This document shows, piece after piece, positions 1 through 9,820 of a DNA stretch of 64,000 nt. How positions within the stretch are numbered: position 1 is the stretch's first letter; every line of letters starts with the position of its first letter. This DNA is from Thiomicrospira cyclica ALM1 (lineage in GTDB: Bacteria > Pseudomonadota > Gammaproteobacteria > Thiomicrospirales > Thiomicrospiraceae), in NCBI RefSeq assembly GCF_000214825.1, contig NC_015581.1:620001-684000 (forward strand). Reading direction: 5' to 3'. A program made the position numbers and the translations under genes. The notes under the pieces were generated by a model. That model was not told the origin of the DNA. It was given only the letters and a program-made list of their open reading frames with translations, and made no database searches.

Positions 1-38
1 CTGCCAAAATAACCCGTTTAAAATAGTTAATAAATCAT

Positions 39-67
39 TAGGTTATCTGTTTAATTTCGGGTATAAT
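39..67 (+). promoter_or_regulatory. Putative promoter of the rpsP operon
   Basis: A perfect TATAAT lies at 62-67. The hexamer 17 bases upstream (39-44, TAGGTT) is a poor -35. The transcript leader would carry a small hairpin at 83-100 (CCCG...CGGG around T and A runs) before the rpsP ribosome-binding site. No other feature is visible in 1-190. Confidence 0.5.
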
Positions 68-195
68 CCGCGATTTCTAATTCCCGCTTTTAAAAACGGG
101 TATTAGTGATTTGTTTAGCTTTAGCTAAATGGTAAAGGAAGAAGAATTTGTTGGTAGGATTTCCTGCCATCGCCTGACGAATCTAAGGAGATGTG

Positions 196-432
196 ATGGT
201 CGTTATTCGTTTAGCCCGTGGTGGCTCTAAAAAACGCCCTTTCTACAAAATGGTTGTAGCTAATGGTAGCAATAGTCCAACTGGACGTTTCATTGAACAA
301 GTGGGTTTCTTTAATCCATGTGCGCGTGGTAACGAAGAACGTCTTCGTGTTGATCAGGCGAGAATTGATCACTGGGTAGCGCAAGGCGCTCAACTGAGTG
401 ATCGCGTTAAGTCTTTAGTTAAAAGCGCTTAA
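196..432 (+). CDS. rpsP: 30S ribosomal protein bS16
   Basis: Small-subunit ribosomal protein needed for 30S assembly. The 78-residue product begins [10 protein letters not shown] and contains KKRPFY and GRFIE.VGFFNP, which are landmarks of the family, and its length is normal. I chose the ATG at 196 rather than the in-frame GTG at 193, because TAAGGAG at 184-190 sits at the correct spacing and the family starts here. It is the first gene of the conserved rpsP-rimM-trmD-rplS operon, followed after 19 bases by rimM. Function is known from the family and the start is inferred from the SD sequence. Confidence 0.97.
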   Translation: MVVIRLARGGSKKRPFYKMVVANGSNSPTGRFIEQVGFFNPCARGNEERLRVDQARIDHWVAQGAQLSDRVKSLVKSA

Positions 433-451
433 CGAAGGATAGCGGTTGACG

Positions 452-961
452 ATGGAGCAAAACCCGTTAATCGTTGGCCGTATTAATGGCGTCTTTGGCG
501 TCAAGGGTTGGGTAAAGGTGTTTTCCTTTACAGATCCGATTGGCAATATTGTGAGTTATCAGCCCTGGCAAGTAAAAACAGCGCAGGGCTGGCAACAAAT
601 GACGGTATGTGAATCGCAGGCACCGCAAGGTGGCAAAGCGATAATTGTTCATCTCGAGGGTGTAGACACCCGTGAGCAAGCACGTGACTTGATGGGCGCA
701 GACATTGCTATTTTTCGTGATCAGCTCCCTGATGATCAAAGCGGCTTTTATTGGCATGATTTGGTGGGATTGAACGTCGAAAATAGCCATGGTCATTGCT
801 ATGGAAAGGTTAAAGAGTTTTTGGAAACCGGTGCGCATGATGTTATGCGTATTGTGGGTTCTGAAACCTACCTGATCCCATTTGTGATGGATGTATATGT
901 TATGTCGGTTGATTTCGAGCAGAAGACAATTCTGGTTGAATGGCCGACAGAGCAAGACTAG
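452..961 (+). CDS. rimM: Ribosome maturation factor RimM
   Basis: 16S rRNA processing factor that binds ribosomal protein uS19 and helps mature the 30S head. The 169-residue protein shows the N-terminal [15 protein letters not shown] segment typical of RimM, then a C-terminal PRC-barrel-like part with FYWHDLVGL and YLIPFV. An in-frame TTG at 446 is only 5 bases from GAAGGAT (434-440), so either TTG 446 or ATG 452 could start translation. I prefer the ATG because the family begins near it. Second gene of the ribosomal operon; its stop is 8 bases before the trmD start. Confidence 0.95.
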   Translation: MEQNPLIVGRINGVFGVKGWVKVFSFTDPIGNIVSYQPWQVKTAQGWQQMTVCESQAPQGGKAIIVHLEGVDTREQARDLMGADIAIFRDQLPDDQSGFYWHDLVGLNVENSHGHCYGKVKEFLETGAHDVMRIVGSETYLIPFVMDVYVMSVDFEQKTILVEWPTEQD

Positions 962-969
962 GGAACCTT

Positions 970-1656
970 GTGCTGAGATTTGATGTCATCAGTATTTTTG
1001 GTGAAATGTTCGGCGCGATTACTGCGCAGGGCGTCAGTGCCAAAGCCCTGGAGCGAGGCTTATACGATTTGGTGTTGTGGAATCCTCGTGATTTCACCCA
1101 TGATAAGCACCGTACCATTGATGACCGTCCTTATGGTGGTGGGCCAGGTATGGTGATGATGTATGAGCCCTTACGCGATACATTTAAAGCGATTGATCAG
1201 GCTGCGGCTGATGTGCCAAACCATCGAATTTATTTGTCGCCACAGGGTAAGCCCCTAACGCAACAAAAGATCGAAGAATTGGCGGCTTTACCCCGAATAA
1301 CATTGTTATGTGGTCGTTATGAAGGGGTTGATGAACGTGTTATTGAGAACTTTGTTGATGAGGAAATTGCCATTGGTGATTTTGTCGTCAGCGGTGGTGA
1401 ATTACCCGCCATGATGTTGATGGATGCGGTAATTCGCTTACAACCGGGTGCTTTAGGGCATCAAGACTCGGCGAAACAGGACTCGTTTAGTGACGGTTTA
1501 CTGGACTGTCCGCATTATACCCGACCTGAAATAGTGGACGGTATGGCAGTGCCTGCTGAGTTAATGAGTGGTCATCATGCACAAATTGCCAAGTGGCGCT
1601 ACGAGCAGCAGCGGCAACGTACGCAAGTGCGGCGCCCAGATTTGTTAAACAATTAA
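970..1656 (+). CDS. trmD: tRNA (guanine-N1)-methyltransferase
   Basis: SPOUT-class methyltransferase that makes m1G37 in tRNAs and so prevents frameshifting. The 228-residue protein contains the family signatures [37 protein letters not shown] and DCPHYTRPE. The open frame extends upstream into rimM, but the family start ([13 protein letters not shown]) matches a GTG at 970. That GTG is preceded by AGGGAA at 960-965, so GTG is taken as the start. Third gene of the operon. About 120 bases separate it from rplS, with no clear terminator between them. Confidence 0.95.
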   Translation: MLRFDVISIFGEMFGAITAQGVSAKALERGLYDLVLWNPRDFTHDKHRTIDDRPYGGGPGMVMMYEPLRDTFKAIDQAAADVPNHRIYLSPQGKPLTQQKIEELAALPRITLLCGRYEGVDERVIENFVDEEIAIGDFVVSGGELPAMMLMDAVIRLQPGALGHQDSAKQDSFSDGLLDCPHYTRPEIVDGMAVPAELMSGHHAQIAKWRYEQQRQRTQVRRPDLLNN

Positions 1657-1776
1657 ACAATTTGGACGCAACCTCTGATGTTGCTGATTGCCTAAATGGG
1701 TCAGCAGAACGACATTATGTTGCGATAAAGTAACCATGGTCCTCATGTGATCATGATTCCCTCGGAGAAAATTAAG

Positions 1777-2121
1777 ATGAGCGATATCATCAAGCGTATT
1801 GAAGCAGAACAAATGACGAAAGAAATCCCAGCCTTTGGCCCTGGTGATACGGTTATTGTTCAGGTTAAGGTTAAAGAAGGCACGAATGAGCGTTTACAGG
1901 CTTATGAAGGCGTGGTTATTGCGAAACGTAATCGTGGTTTGAACTCAGCCTTCACTGTGCGTAAGATTTCACACGGTGTGGGTGTTGAACGTACTTTCCA
2001 AACCTACAGCCCGCTCGTTGATAGTATTGAAGTTAAGCGTCGTGGTGATGTACGTCGTGCGAAGCTTTACTATCTTCGTAACCTATCTGGTAAAGCGGCA
2101 CGTATTAAAGAAAAGCTGTAA
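1777..2121 (+). CDS. rplS: 50S ribosomal protein bL19
   Basis: Large-subunit protein at the 30S-50S interface. The 114-residue product begins [13 protein letters not shown] and carries [31 protein letters not shown] and [16 protein letters not shown], all family landmarks. The longer open frame starting at 1747 was rejected because the family starts at 1777 and GGAG at 1764-1767 is well placed. It closes the rpsP operon and is followed by a strong intrinsic terminator. Confidence 0.97.
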   Translation: MSDIIKRIEAEQMTKEIPAFGPGDTVIVQVKVKEGTNERLQAYEGVVIAKRNRGLNSAFTVRKISHGVGVERTFQTYSPLVDSIEVKRRGDVRRAKLYYLRNLSGKAARIKEKL

Positions 2122-2146
2122 GACTGATCTTTGTATGATGAAAAAT

Positions 2147-2173
2147 AAAACCGCCCATGTTGGCGGTTTTTTT
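2147..2173 (+). terminator. Intrinsic terminator of the rpsP-rplS operon
   Basis: AAAACCGCC (2147-2155) pairs with GGCGGTTTT (2162-2170) around a 6-base loop. The stem runs into a seven-T tract (2167-2173), 26 bases after the rplS stop. Confidence 0.9.
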
Positions 2174-2227
2174 GTACCCGGGGTTTTATAATAGACAGTA
2201 AGCTGTGGTAATTAAGGCGCTTGTTTG

Positions 2228-2986
2228 ATGAAAAACTATACAGTAATTCTTGCTGCGCTGGTGGTGGGCCTGGTCATTGAGCTGGGAAGGGACCATGCGG
2301 TAATTTCAGTGAATGATGACGATGCGAGTGTACATCTCATGCCTGATTTCACTGAATTTGTTGTCGTTGAAGAGCGTAAGCAGGCATTTACTGATTTTAT
2401 TCTACCGATCATTCAGCAACACAATGAGCAGTTGCTGGAACAACGACAGTGGTTACAAGCACTAGAGCTTGATCGGCTGAGTGCTGATGAGTTGTCTTAT
2501 TGGCGTGCGATAGCCGAGCATTATCATGAGCCTATGCCGCTTTATGATAACCTAGCCAACTGGCGACAAGCGATGTTAGTCAAGCTTGATACTATCCCTG
2601 TTTCCTTAGCTTTGAGCCAAGCGGCCAAGGAGTCAGGTTGGGGGCAATCGCGATTTGCCCAGCAAGGTAATAATTTGTTTGGCCAATGGTGTTTTACGGA
2701 AGGCTGTGGTCTTGTCCCCTTAGCCAGGCCGTCCGGTCAATCTCACGAGGTACGGGTGTTTGATTCCCCCGATGAAGCAGTCGCCGCTTACATGCATAAT
2801 TTAAATACCAGTCATTTTTATAACGAGTTTCGGCAGCATCGAGCAGAAATGCGTCAAATACAAAATACGCTTGATGGTTACTTATTAGCTCAGGGTTTAG
2901 GAGCCTACTCAATTCGAGGTTCTGCCTATATTGCAGATATTCAAAGTTTGATTCAATTTAACGGTTGGTTAGCCTATGACCAATAA
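2228..2986 (+). CDS. Bax-like glucosaminidase (GH73-type) protein
   Basis: Predicted peptidoglycan N-acetylglucosaminidase of the Bax/FlgJ-like family. Residues 1-19 are hydrophobic (signal peptide or anchor). The catalytic-type segment is in the C-terminal half: LALSQAAKESGWGQSRFA supplies the conserved Glu, followed by GNNLFGQWCF and a later YIADIQSLI.FN. Start is the ATG at 2228; an in-frame TTG lies one codon upstream. Its 3' end overlaps the next gene by 11 bases, suggesting co-translation with the protease-like gene and rimK. Substrate specificity is inferred from family only. Confidence 0.75.
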   Translation: MKNYTVILAALVVGLVIELGRDHAVISVNDDDASVHLMPDFTEFVVVEERKQAFTDFILPIIQQHNEQLLEQRQWLQALELDRLSADELSYWRAIAEHYHEPMPLYDNLANWRQAMLVKLDTIPVSLALSQAAKESGWGQSRFAQQGNNLFGQWCFTEGCGLVPLARPSGQSHEVRVFDSPDEAVAAYMHNLNTSHFYNEFRQHRAEMRQIQNTLDGYLLAQGLGAYSIRGSAYIADIQSLIQFNGWLAYDQ

Positions 2987-3443
2987 GTGCGTGCCAACGC
3001 TCCCCGTTTTGCCGAGTGTTGGCTGGCGAGAGAGGATCATTTTTCCAAGTTTAAATAATGCCAAGTTGATAGCAAAGGTTGATACGGGAGCTCGTTCATC
3101 GGCCTTGCATGTTCAGAATTTAGCAGTTGTTGAGCAGGGCGGACAGCGGTGTGTCAGTTTTCAACTGCCTAAGGAATTATTTGCTCACCAGGTGTTATCG
3201 ACCCATGAAGCGCATCAATTTACCTTGCCCCTTATAGCACAACGAACTATTAAAAATTCAGGTGGTCAACAACAACAACGCTGTGTTGTAGATTTACCGA
3301 TTCTTTTGGGTGAGTATCACTATACTATTGAAGTTACTCTTACCTGTCGCCAAGCGATGAAATATCCCATGCTACTGGGGCGGACAGCAATTCGCGGTCG
3401 ATTTTTAGTCGATGTTGCAACAAGTTTTCAATTATCCCATTAA
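2976..3443 (+). CDS. RimB-like / ATP-dependent zinc protease family protein
   Basis: Retropepsin-like aspartic protease fold of the COG4067 family, called ATP-dependent zinc protease in databases and often adjacent to rimK. The 155-residue protein has the signature DTGARSSALH at residues 36-45 and a second conserved region MLLGRTAIRGRFLVD near the C terminus. It overlaps the upstream glucosaminidase gene by 11 bases and is 33 bases ahead of rimK. That placement supports a role in the RimK pathway, where the family is reported to process glutamate tails. Catalytic activity here is inferred. Confidence 0.8.
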   Translation: MTNKCVPTLPVLPSVGWRERIIFPSLNNAKLIAKVDTGARSSALHVQNLAVVEQGGQRCVSFQLPKELFAHQVLSTHEAHQFTLPLIAQRTIKNSGGQQQQRCVVDLPILLGEYHYTIEVTLTCRQAMKYPMLLGRTAIRGRFLVDVATSFQLSH

Positions 3444-3476
3444 GCTTTAGCCATTTTGTGTTTAGGAATAAATACC

Positions 3477-4382
3477 ATGAAAATAGCGATTCTATCGCGT
3501 AATAAGCAACTGTACTCTACCCAACGTCTTGTCGACGCGGCTCAATCTCGCGGACACGAAGTCCACGTTATTGATGCATTACGCTGCTATATGAATATCA
3601 CATCGCACAATCCTGAAATTCATTATAAGGGCGAGGTTTTAACCGGTTTTGATGCGGTTATTCCGCGAATAGGCGCGTCGATAACCTTTTATGGCACAGC
3701 CGTATTGCGTCAATTTGAAATGATGGGGGTATACCCACTGAATGAATCGGTTGCGATTACCCGTTCACGTGACAAATTGAGAAGTCTGCAGTTGTTGTCT
3801 AAACACGGCGTTGGTTTACCAGTTACCAGCTTTGCACATTCACCGGATGATATTGATGATCTCTTAAATATTGTCGGTGGTGCACCGGCCGTGATTAAAG
3901 TACTGGAAGGCACCCAAGGCATTGGTGTGGTGTTGGCTGAGACCAAACAAGCGGCGCAGAGTGTCATCCAGGCATTTATGGGCTTAAAAGAGCACATTCT
4001 GGTGCAGGAGTTTATTAAAGAAGCCGGTGGCTCAGATATTCGTTGCTTTGTGGTGGGTGGCAAGGTGGTTGCAGCGATGAAGCGTCAAGGCCAAGAGGGT
4101 GAATTTCGTTCTAATTTACATCGCGGTGGCAAAGCCAGCCTAATCCGGATTTCACCTGAAGAGCGGGCGACAGCTCTTCGAGCGGCACGAATATTAGGTT
4201 TAAATGTATGTGGGGTAGATATTTTACGTTCCAATCATGGTCCGGTCGTGATGGAGGTTAATTCCTCGCCTGGATTAGAAGGGATTGAAGCGGCATCACA
4301 AAAAGATATTGCTAGCATGATTATTGACTTCATTGAGAAAAATGCCAAACCTAATCGTACTAAAACCAAGGGCAAGGGCTAA
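3477..4382 (+). CDS. rimK: RimK, ribosomal protein S6 glutamate ligase
   Basis: ATP-grasp ligase that adds glutamates to the C terminus of ribosomal protein bS6. The 301-residue protein is collinear with enterobacterial RimK: MKIAILSR start, [49 protein letters not shown], and C-terminal [13 protein letters not shown] (metal-binding Glu/Asn). The open frame extends to 3456, but ATG 3477 matches the family and follows AGGA at 3464-3467. It sits between the zinc-protease-like gene and an aspartoacylase-like gene, an arrangement seen in many Gammaproteobacteria. Confidence 0.95.
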   Translation: MKIAILSRNKQLYSTQRLVDAAQSRGHEVHVIDALRCYMNITSHNPEIHYKGEVLTGFDAVIPRIGASITFYGTAVLRQFEMMGVYPLNESVAITRSRDKLRSLQLLSKHGVGLPVTSFAHSPDDIDDLLNIVGGAPAVIKVLEGTQGIGVVLAETKQAAQSVIQAFMGLKEHILVQEFIKEAGGSDIRCFVVGGKVVAAMKRQGQEGEFRSNLHRGGKASLIRISPEERATALRAARILGLNVCGVDILRSNHGPVVMEVNSSPGLEGIEAASQKDIASMIIDFIEKNAKPNRTKTKGKG

Positions 4383-4387
4383 TTTCG

Positions 4388-5431
4388 GTGGTCAGAAAGG
4401 TTGATAATTTTGCTATTCAAGGCGTTTCGATAGCGCCCGGTGAGGTTAAACGCATCGATATCCAACTGGGGCAGTTGTATACGCAAACCCCGATGACCAT
4501 GCCGATACAGGTGCATCGAGGGCGGCAGTCCGGTCCGATCTTATTAGTTAGTGCCGCTATTCATGGTGATGAATTAAATGGTGTTGAGATTGTAAGGCGG
4601 TTGTTGAAACACCGCTCGTTGAAGCATATCAAGGGTACGCTTATCGCCGTTCCCATTGTCAATGTGCATGGTTTTATTAACCAAAGTCGTTATTTGCCGG
4701 ATGGTCGTGATTTAAATCGCAGTTTTCCTGGCTCAGAGCGCGGTTCGTTAGCTGGGCGTCTAGCCTATTTGTTTATGCAAGATATTGTGGCCTTAGCCAC
4801 TCATGCCATTGATTTACATACCGGTGCCAGACACCGAACGAATCTGCCTCAGGTGCGTGTTGATTTGGCTCAAGCGACGGTGCTACCCCTAGCCAAGGCC
4901 TTTGGTGCACCGGTTATCCTCGATTCCAATTTACGTGATGGGTCATTACGCGAAGCCGCAGTGAAGCTGGGTGTTCCAACACTTTTGTATGAAGCCGGCG
5001 AAGCACTACGTTTTGATGAAGTTGCGATTCGTGCTGGGGTGCAGGGGATATTGCGTGTTATGCGCCAATTAGGCATGATTCGCGGTCGAGCGAGTTCGTT
5101 GCATAAAGCCTTGCCTGACTCCTTAATTGCTCGGTCGTCTTACTGGGTTCGAGCACCCCAAGGTGGCATCTTTCGCTGTGCTGTAACACTGGGACAAAAA
5201 ATTGATAAACATCAAACATTAATTGGTGAGTTAGCCGATCCCTTAGGCGATCAAGCGGAAAAAATTTATGCGTCAGTGAGTGGGGTGGTGATAGGTTTGC
5301 TAGAGTTGCCACTGGTGCATGAAGGAGAGGCCTTGTGTCACATTGCCAGCTTTAGTGAAATGGATCAGGCCGTTGCCGATATTGAGCAATTTACTGAGCA
5401 AATGTATGCTCAAATTGAACAGCAGGGATAA
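4388..5431 (+). CDS. Succinylglutamate desuccinylase/aspartoacylase family protein
   Basis: Zinc-dependent M14-like amidohydrolase. The 347-residue protein carries AAIHGDELNG (zinc ligands His59 and Glu62), the RYLPDGRDLNRSFPGS substrate loop, and IDLHTG (third ligand His144). The C-terminal third is a barrel domain. It follows rimK by 5 bases, starting at GTG 4388. Because it is coupled to rimK and the protease-like gene, I infer a role in removing or trimming acidic amino-acid modifications rather than in arginine catabolism; no other ast genes are nearby. Confidence 0.8.
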   Translation: MVRKVDNFAIQGVSIAPGEVKRIDIQLGQLYTQTPMTMPIQVHRGRQSGPILLVSAAIHGDELNGVEIVRRLLKHRSLKHIKGTLIAVPIVNVHGFINQSRYLPDGRDLNRSFPGSERGSLAGRLAYLFMQDIVALATHAIDLHTGARHRTNLPQVRVDLAQATVLPLAKAFGAPVILDSNLRDGSLREAAVKLGVPTLLYEAGEALRFDEVAIRAGVQGILRVMRQLGMIRGRASSLHKALPDSLIARSSYWVRAPQGGIFRCAVTLGQKIDKHQTLIGELADPLGDQAEKIYASVSGVVIGLLELPLVHEGEALCHIASFSEMDQAVADIEQFTEQMYAQIEQQG

Positions 5432-5460
5432 TTGGATTATCAACTTCCCTGCTCTTATTT
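5421..5460. terminator. Possible bidirectional terminator between convergent genes
   Basis: AGCAGGGA (5421-5428) is the exact complement of TCCCTGCT (5446-5453), with a small inner repeat in the loop and CTTATTT after it. The stem overlaps the stop codon of the upstream gene and lies just before the end of the minus-strand gene. Confidence 0.5.
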
Positions 5461-5980
5461 AGCGTGTTCTAGGGGCAACCGGAGGTGGTGCAACGTCTGG
5501 TGCGCTTCCATCAATAGAGGGTGGCATCTGGCCCTCAACCCGTTCATGAATTTCCATCACCATGCCGCTTTGGGTCACGATGTATTCATCATCATATACG
5601 TGGACGACTTTGAACACCAACGGACGAATTTGAATGCCGTCTTCAAATAAAGGTTCGCCTTTGGTCATGTACATACCACAGAGTGAAGAACCCACAACAA
5701 CCTTGCCTTCTGACATCATTTCATAATCACGGTGACTAAGTAGGCCCAGCGAATCAACTCGGTTGTAAAAACGTTGCTGTTCTTCTGGTGTTTGCTGATG
5801 GTAATAGCGACAAAGCAACACAGGGCGAACACTGGACAGGTCTTCAGGTGCTTGAAAAATTTCAGTTGTACTTGGTGTGCTGTTGCTTTCAGCGGCTATG
5901 GCTGGTGTGCTTAGCGACAGCGACAAGGCGCCAGTGGCCAGGATACCCGTAAAAGCGAGCCATGATTTTTTCAATTGCAT
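5459..5980 (-). CDS. Hypothetical exported protein
   Basis: 173 residues, family not recognised. Residues 1-29 form a clear signal peptide: LKKSW, a hydrophobic Ala/Leu/Ser stretch, then TPAIAAES with a likely cut after AIA. The mature part has two cysteines (in LLCRYYHQ and SSLCGMY), an acidic/aromatic centre (VVHVYDDEYIVTQSGMVMEIHE) and a Pro-rich C-terminal tail. It is a single gene on the minus strand, convergent with the aspartoacylase-like gene. Location is inferred to be periplasmic; nothing indicates an enzymatic function. Confidence 0.7.
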   Translation of the reverse strand: MQLKKSWLAFTGILATGALSLSLSTPAIAAESNSTPSTTEIFQAPEDLSSVRPVLLCRYYHQQTPEEQQRFYNRVDSLGLLSHRDYEMMSEGKVVVGSSLCGMYMTKGEPLFEDGIQIRPLVFKVVHVYDDEYIVTQSGMVMEIHERVEGQMPPSIDGSAPDVAPPPVAPRTR

Positions 5981-6033
5981 TGCGATTTTCCTATTTTCAT
6001 AAACCGATGGGATATTAACAAAAAATGAATGTC

Positions 6034-6897
6034 TTAAAAAAGGAAGCTTTGCAATTTACGCCGATAAGTTTTTACTAAATCGGGATGACTGGTTTTAATT
6101 GCTTCAAAAATAATTAACAAGCTTTTCTTAGCTACACCTTCTTGATAATCACTTGCCACCATCATGAGTTTCAGTAAGGCCTGCATAGCCTTTTCATACT
6201 CTTGATGAAGCATCAGAATACTGGCAAAGCCCAATAGAGCGGCGGGGTCGTTGGCATTGTCGCGCAAGGTTTGTTGAATGGTGTGAATATCGTCAGACGT
6301 TGCAGCAAGAGTCGCAAAATGGAGCAAGCCGGTGATTGCTTTACCTTCTGCTGTCAGTTTTGAGGTATCAGGTAAGGCATGGAATAGCTGGGACGCTTGT
6401 TCAAATTGGCGCGTGCTTAAGTAAATGTTGACCAGGTCAAGATGGATGCTGTGATTATCCGGTTCCAGTTCTGCCGCTTGTTGCAAAAGACTGATCGCCT
6501 GTTCAGTTTGGCCCGTTTGATGAGCCTGTTTTGCTTGTTCACGTAGGCTATCGGACGGGCGACTAATATGTTCTTCTAGCATGGTCTTGAAGGCAGAAGC
6601 AGGTTGTCCACCGGTTAATTCCGCAACAATTTGACCGGCTTTAACGAGCTTAAATGTGGGTACTGAGCGCACGCCAAACTGGTTGGCAAGGTTTGGGTTG
6701 TCATCAATATTCACCTTCGCCAGTAAAAATAAGCCGGCATAGTCTTCAGCCAATTGTTCTAAAATGGGCATGACCGATTTACAAGGACCACACCAAGGCG
6801 CCCAGAAATCCACCAGTACCGGAAGATGTTGAGAATTGTCGAAAACAATTTGCTGAAAATTTTGTTCAGTAACATCTGCAATTAATGCATTAGCCAT
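6034..6897 (-). CDS. cnoX: CnoX/YbbN-type thioredoxin with TPR domain
   Basis: Thioredoxin-fold holdase chaperone. Residues 1-107 are a thioredoxin domain with VDFWAPWCGPCKS (active-site Cys36 and Cys39). The rest (to 287) is helical TPR-like repeat, e.g. AISLLQQAAELEPDN, and ends KLQSFLF as in the family. The enterobacterial homologue has lost the CXXC redox pair, whereas here WCGPC is intact, so a redox-active version is expected. Start is ATG 6897, one codon inside the longest frame. It lies 26 bases downstream of mutS on the same strand and may be co-transcribed. Confidence 0.9.
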   Translation of the reverse strand: MANALIADVTEQNFQQIVFDNSQHLPVLVDFWAPWCGPCKSVMPILEQLAEDYAGLFLLAKVNIDDNPNLANQFGVRSVPTFKLVKAGQIVAELTGGQPASAFKTMLEEHISRPSDSLREQAKQAHQTGQTEQAISLLQQAAELEPDNHSIHLDLVNIYLSTRQFEQASQLFHALPDTSKLTAEGKAITGLLHFATLAATSDDIHTIQQTLRDNANDPAALLGFASILMLHQEYEKAMQALLKLMMVASDYQEGVAKKSLLIIFEAIKTSHPDLVKTYRRKLQSFLF

Positions 6898-6923
6898 CAA
6901 TTAGTATCCTTTTGTTAAGCCAT

Positions 6924-9512
6924 TTAAGGCTTGTTAATCTGACTACGCCATTGATAAATCAGTTCAAGCGCTTGTTTAGGCGTTAGGTTATCCGGCTCAA
7001 GGCTTTGTATAGCCGTTATTATGGGGTCAGGTTCTGGGTTATTAAAGAGGTCAAACTGCAGATGATGATCCTTAACGGCACTTTCAAGGCTCGATGGGTT
7101 TACCAAGGCGGGTCTTGGTTGCTCGAGTTCGTTTAAGCGCGCTTTGGCTTGGGTAATCACCACCGCGGGAACCCCGGCCAAGGCGGCAACTTGTAAGCCA
7201 TAGCTTTGTGATGCTGGACCCGGTTTGACTTGATGTAAAAAAATAATACTGTCTTGGTGCTCAACGGCGGTTAAATGACTATTAACGGTGTTGTCAAATT
7301 GCTCTGCAAGACTGGTCAGTTCAAAATAATGGGTTGCAAATAAACAATAACCTTTAACCTCAGTAGCCAAGTATTCGCCAATTGCCCAAGCGAGAGCAAG
7401 TCCGTCAAATGTAGAGGTGCCGCGGCCTACCTCATCCATTAGAATCAGTGATTGGTTACTAGCATGGCGTAATATATGCGCGGTTTCTGTCATCTCAACC
7501 ATGAAGGTTGATCGCCCCGACGTTAAATCATCGGATGCGCCTATGCGGGTAAAAATACGATCAATTGGACCGAAACAGGCCTGCTTGGCGGGCACGAAAC
7601 AACCGATATGTGCAAGAATGGTAATAATCGCTGTTTGGCGCATATAGGTCGATTTACCGCCCATGTTGGGACCGGTAATAATGTGTAAACGGCGTTGTTC
7701 ATTAAAGTCAGCATCATTGGCAATAAAGGGTTCATGAGACAGGGCTTCTACTGTTGGATGTCGCCCTTGCTCAATAACCAGGCCTGGTTCCTCACGAAAC
7801 TGGGGTTTAGCGTAGTTGCGTGCCATAGCTTGTGCCGCAAAATTGGCTAATACATCAAGGGTTGCTAGCGCATTTGCCGTTTGCTGTAAGACCATTAATT
7901 GCGCTTGAATCTTGCCAAGGAGTTGTTCGTAGAGCCAATTTTCACGGGCTTGAGCACGATCATCGGCACTGAGAATCTGGGTTTCAAAGTTTTTTAATTC
8001 AGCGGTGATGTAACGTTCGGCATTTTTTAAAGTTTGGCGCCGCGTATAATCTAATGGTACTTGATCACTATATTGTTTACTTAATTCAATGTAATAGCCT
8101 TGCACCCGATTAAAGCCGATTTTTAAGCTGTTTAAGCCGGTGCGCTCGCGTTCGCGAGTCTCTAAATCGGTTAAAAAATCACCCGCTTGAGTTTTTAGCG
8201 CCAATAATTCATCCAGCTGTTCATCATAACCGGATTTAAAAACACCCCCATCGCGCAATAATAAAGGCGGGTTTGCTACTAAGGCGCGGTTAAGTTCGTC
8301 GCCTAATTCGTGAAAAGGGTCAATTTGAGCCGTTAATGCATCTAAGGCCCCCCAGTCTTTTGCCCAGCTTAGCAGGCCTGGTAGCGCGTTTAGCCCACGG
8401 CTAAGTTGGCTCAGGTCACGCGGACGAGCACTGCCTAAAGCAACACGGCTTAAAATACGTTCTAGATCGCCAATTGGCTTTAAGTGTTCTTGTAAAATGG
8501 GGTACTCTTGGCTGTGGAGTAAACTGTCAACCACATTCAATCTTTGCCGAATGTGAGTTCGATTGCGTAAAGGTTGGCGTAACCAGCGCCGCAATAATCG
8601 GCTGCCCATCGCTGTTTGACATTGGTCAATTAAATGAAATAGCGTGTGATGCTGAAAACCTTGTTGATGACTATCTATTTCTAGATTGCGGCGTGTAATA
8701 GCATCCAGCGTCAAATACTCGTTTGTTTGATAACTTTGCAAGCTGGTTACTTGATGCAAGGGTTGTTGCAACATGGATTGTGCATAATAGAGTAGAGCCG
8801 CAGCGGCACCGCTTTTGGCGGGTGCATTTTCGCAACCAAATGGGCTTAAATCCCGAGTGCTAAAATGTTCTAGTAATAAGCGCTTGGCCGCGGCTTCTTG
8901 AAATAACCAATCTGGCAGGTTATGGCTATGGGCGCTTAGACTTTCATCAGGGTGAGTGACCGATTCGGCAAAAATTAATTCGGCGGGATTAAGTCGATGT
9001 AATTCATTTACGGCATCGTCTTGATTATCAAAAGCGGTCACCTCAAAGCGACCACTAGCGACATCTAGCCAGCTAATCCCTATCTGCTTGCCCTGTTGTG
9101 ACCAGGCGACCAGCAAGTTGTCTTGGCGCGCTTCAAGCAAGCTGTCTTCCGTTAGAGTACCAGGGGTTAGAATTCGCACGACTTTTCGTTCAACAGGGCC
9201 TTTGTTGCTAACATCACCGACTTGTTCACAAATAGCAATAGACTCGCCTAATTTCACAAGTTTCGCCAAATAACCTTCGGCACTGTGATGTGGAATCCCG
9301 GCCATTGGGATCGGCTTGCCGGCCGATTGACCGCGCTGGGTCAGGGTAATGTCGAGTAAACGCGCTGCTTTCAGGGCATCGTCATAAAATAATTCGTAAA
9401 AATCGCCCATGCGATAAAACACTAGCCGATCCGAATGTTCTGCTTTGATCTTAAGATACTGTTGCATCATAGGCGTGTGGTTGGCGACATGGTCTGAGAC
9501 GGTGTTAGTCAT
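6924..9512 (-). CDS. mutS: DNA mismatch repair protein MutS
   Basis: Mismatch-recognition ATPase. N terminus [28 protein letters not shown] contains the Phe-x-Glu mismatch wedge (FYELF). The P-loop GPNMGGKST lies around residue 615, followed by [12 protein letters not shown] (Walker B/signature) and ATHYFEL. Length 862 is normal. I start at ATG 9512; a TTG at 9536 extends the frame but precedes the family start. The gene contains three copies of the CAGGCCTG palindrome. An extended -10 lies 36 bases upstream. Confidence 0.96.
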   Translation of the reverse strand: MTNTVSDHVANHTPMMQQYLKIKAEHSDRLVFYRMGDFYELFYDDALKAARLLDITLTQRGQSAGKPIPMAGIPHHSAEGYLAKLVKLGESIAICEQVGDVSNKGPVERKVVRILTPGTLTEDSLLEARQDNLLVAWSQQGKQIGISWLDVASGRFEVTAFDNQDDAVNELHRLNPAELIFAESVTHPDESLSAHSHNLPDWLFQEAAAKRLLLEHFSTRDLSPFGCENAPAKSGAAAALLYYAQSMLQQPLHQVTSLQSYQTNEYLTLDAITRRNLEIDSHQQGFQHHTLFHLIDQCQTAMGSRLLRRWLRQPLRNRTHIRQRLNVVDSLLHSQEYPILQEHLKPIGDLERILSRVALGSARPRDLSQLSRGLNALPGLLSWAKDWGALDALTAQIDPFHELGDELNRALVANPPLLLRDGGVFKSGYDEQLDELLALKTQAGDFLTDLETRERERTGLNSLKIGFNRVQGYYIELSKQYSDQVPLDYTRRQTLKNAERYITAELKNFETQILSADDRAQARENWLYEQLLGKIQAQLMVLQQTANALATLDVLANFAAQAMARNYAKPQFREEPGLVIEQGRHPTVEALSHEPFIANDADFNEQRRLHIITGPNMGGKSTYMRQTAIITILAHIGCFVPAKQACFGPIDRIFTRIGASDDLTSGRSTFMVEMTETAHILRHASNQSLILMDEVGRGTSTFDGLALAWAIGEYLATEVKGYCLFATHYFELTSLAEQFDNTVNSHLTAVEHQDSIIFLHQVKPGPASQSYGLQVAALAGVPAVVITQAKARLNELEQPRPALVNPSSLESAVKDHHLQFDLFNNPEPDPIITAIQSLEPDNLTPKQALELIYQWRSQINKP

Positions 9513-9820
9513 AACGGCTAGGGAAGGCTTTTGCAAATAAAGACATCATTTTAGCAAAAACCAGTTGATAGGATAAAACTTAGCCGAAATATTCCTTCAG
9601 GGTTTTTTAAGATTGTTATCACTTAATGCTAATCTAGTAAGTGGTTGACGGTTACTCGACGAGACTTTTTTACTAAACTACATTAGAAGTTGGTAAACAT
9701 AATGCTAGACTTTATTTTGACTGATTATTCGCCGAGGGAGCAAGATTTTGGCGCGTCTTTTGTAAGATGACTTGACCTCGCTCCGGAATTATCTAGGTAT
9801 TAATTTTGAGAAATTTCTTG
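9513..9820. other. Divergent intergenic region mutS / pncC (308 bp)
   Basis: AT-rich spacer between divergent genes. It holds the mutS promoter on the minus strand. On the plus strand there is a TTGACG at 9645-9650 without a convincing -10 at 16-18 bases. A GC-richer segment around 9730-9785 (GAGGGAGC and CTCGCTCC) gives only imperfect pairing. I see no open frame, tRNA or terminator in it. Confidence 0.5.
9548..9576 (-). promoter_or_regulatory. mutS: Putative mutS promoter
   Basis: On the minus strand an extended -10, TGCTAAAAT, occupies 9556-9548. TTATCC lies 17 bases upstream (9576-9571). The distance to the mutS ATG fits a short leader. Confidence 0.5.

Noticed and set aside
467-955. 162-codon antisense open frame across rimM.
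   Set aside because: It is a shadow of a conserved essential gene, with no SD or family resemblance.
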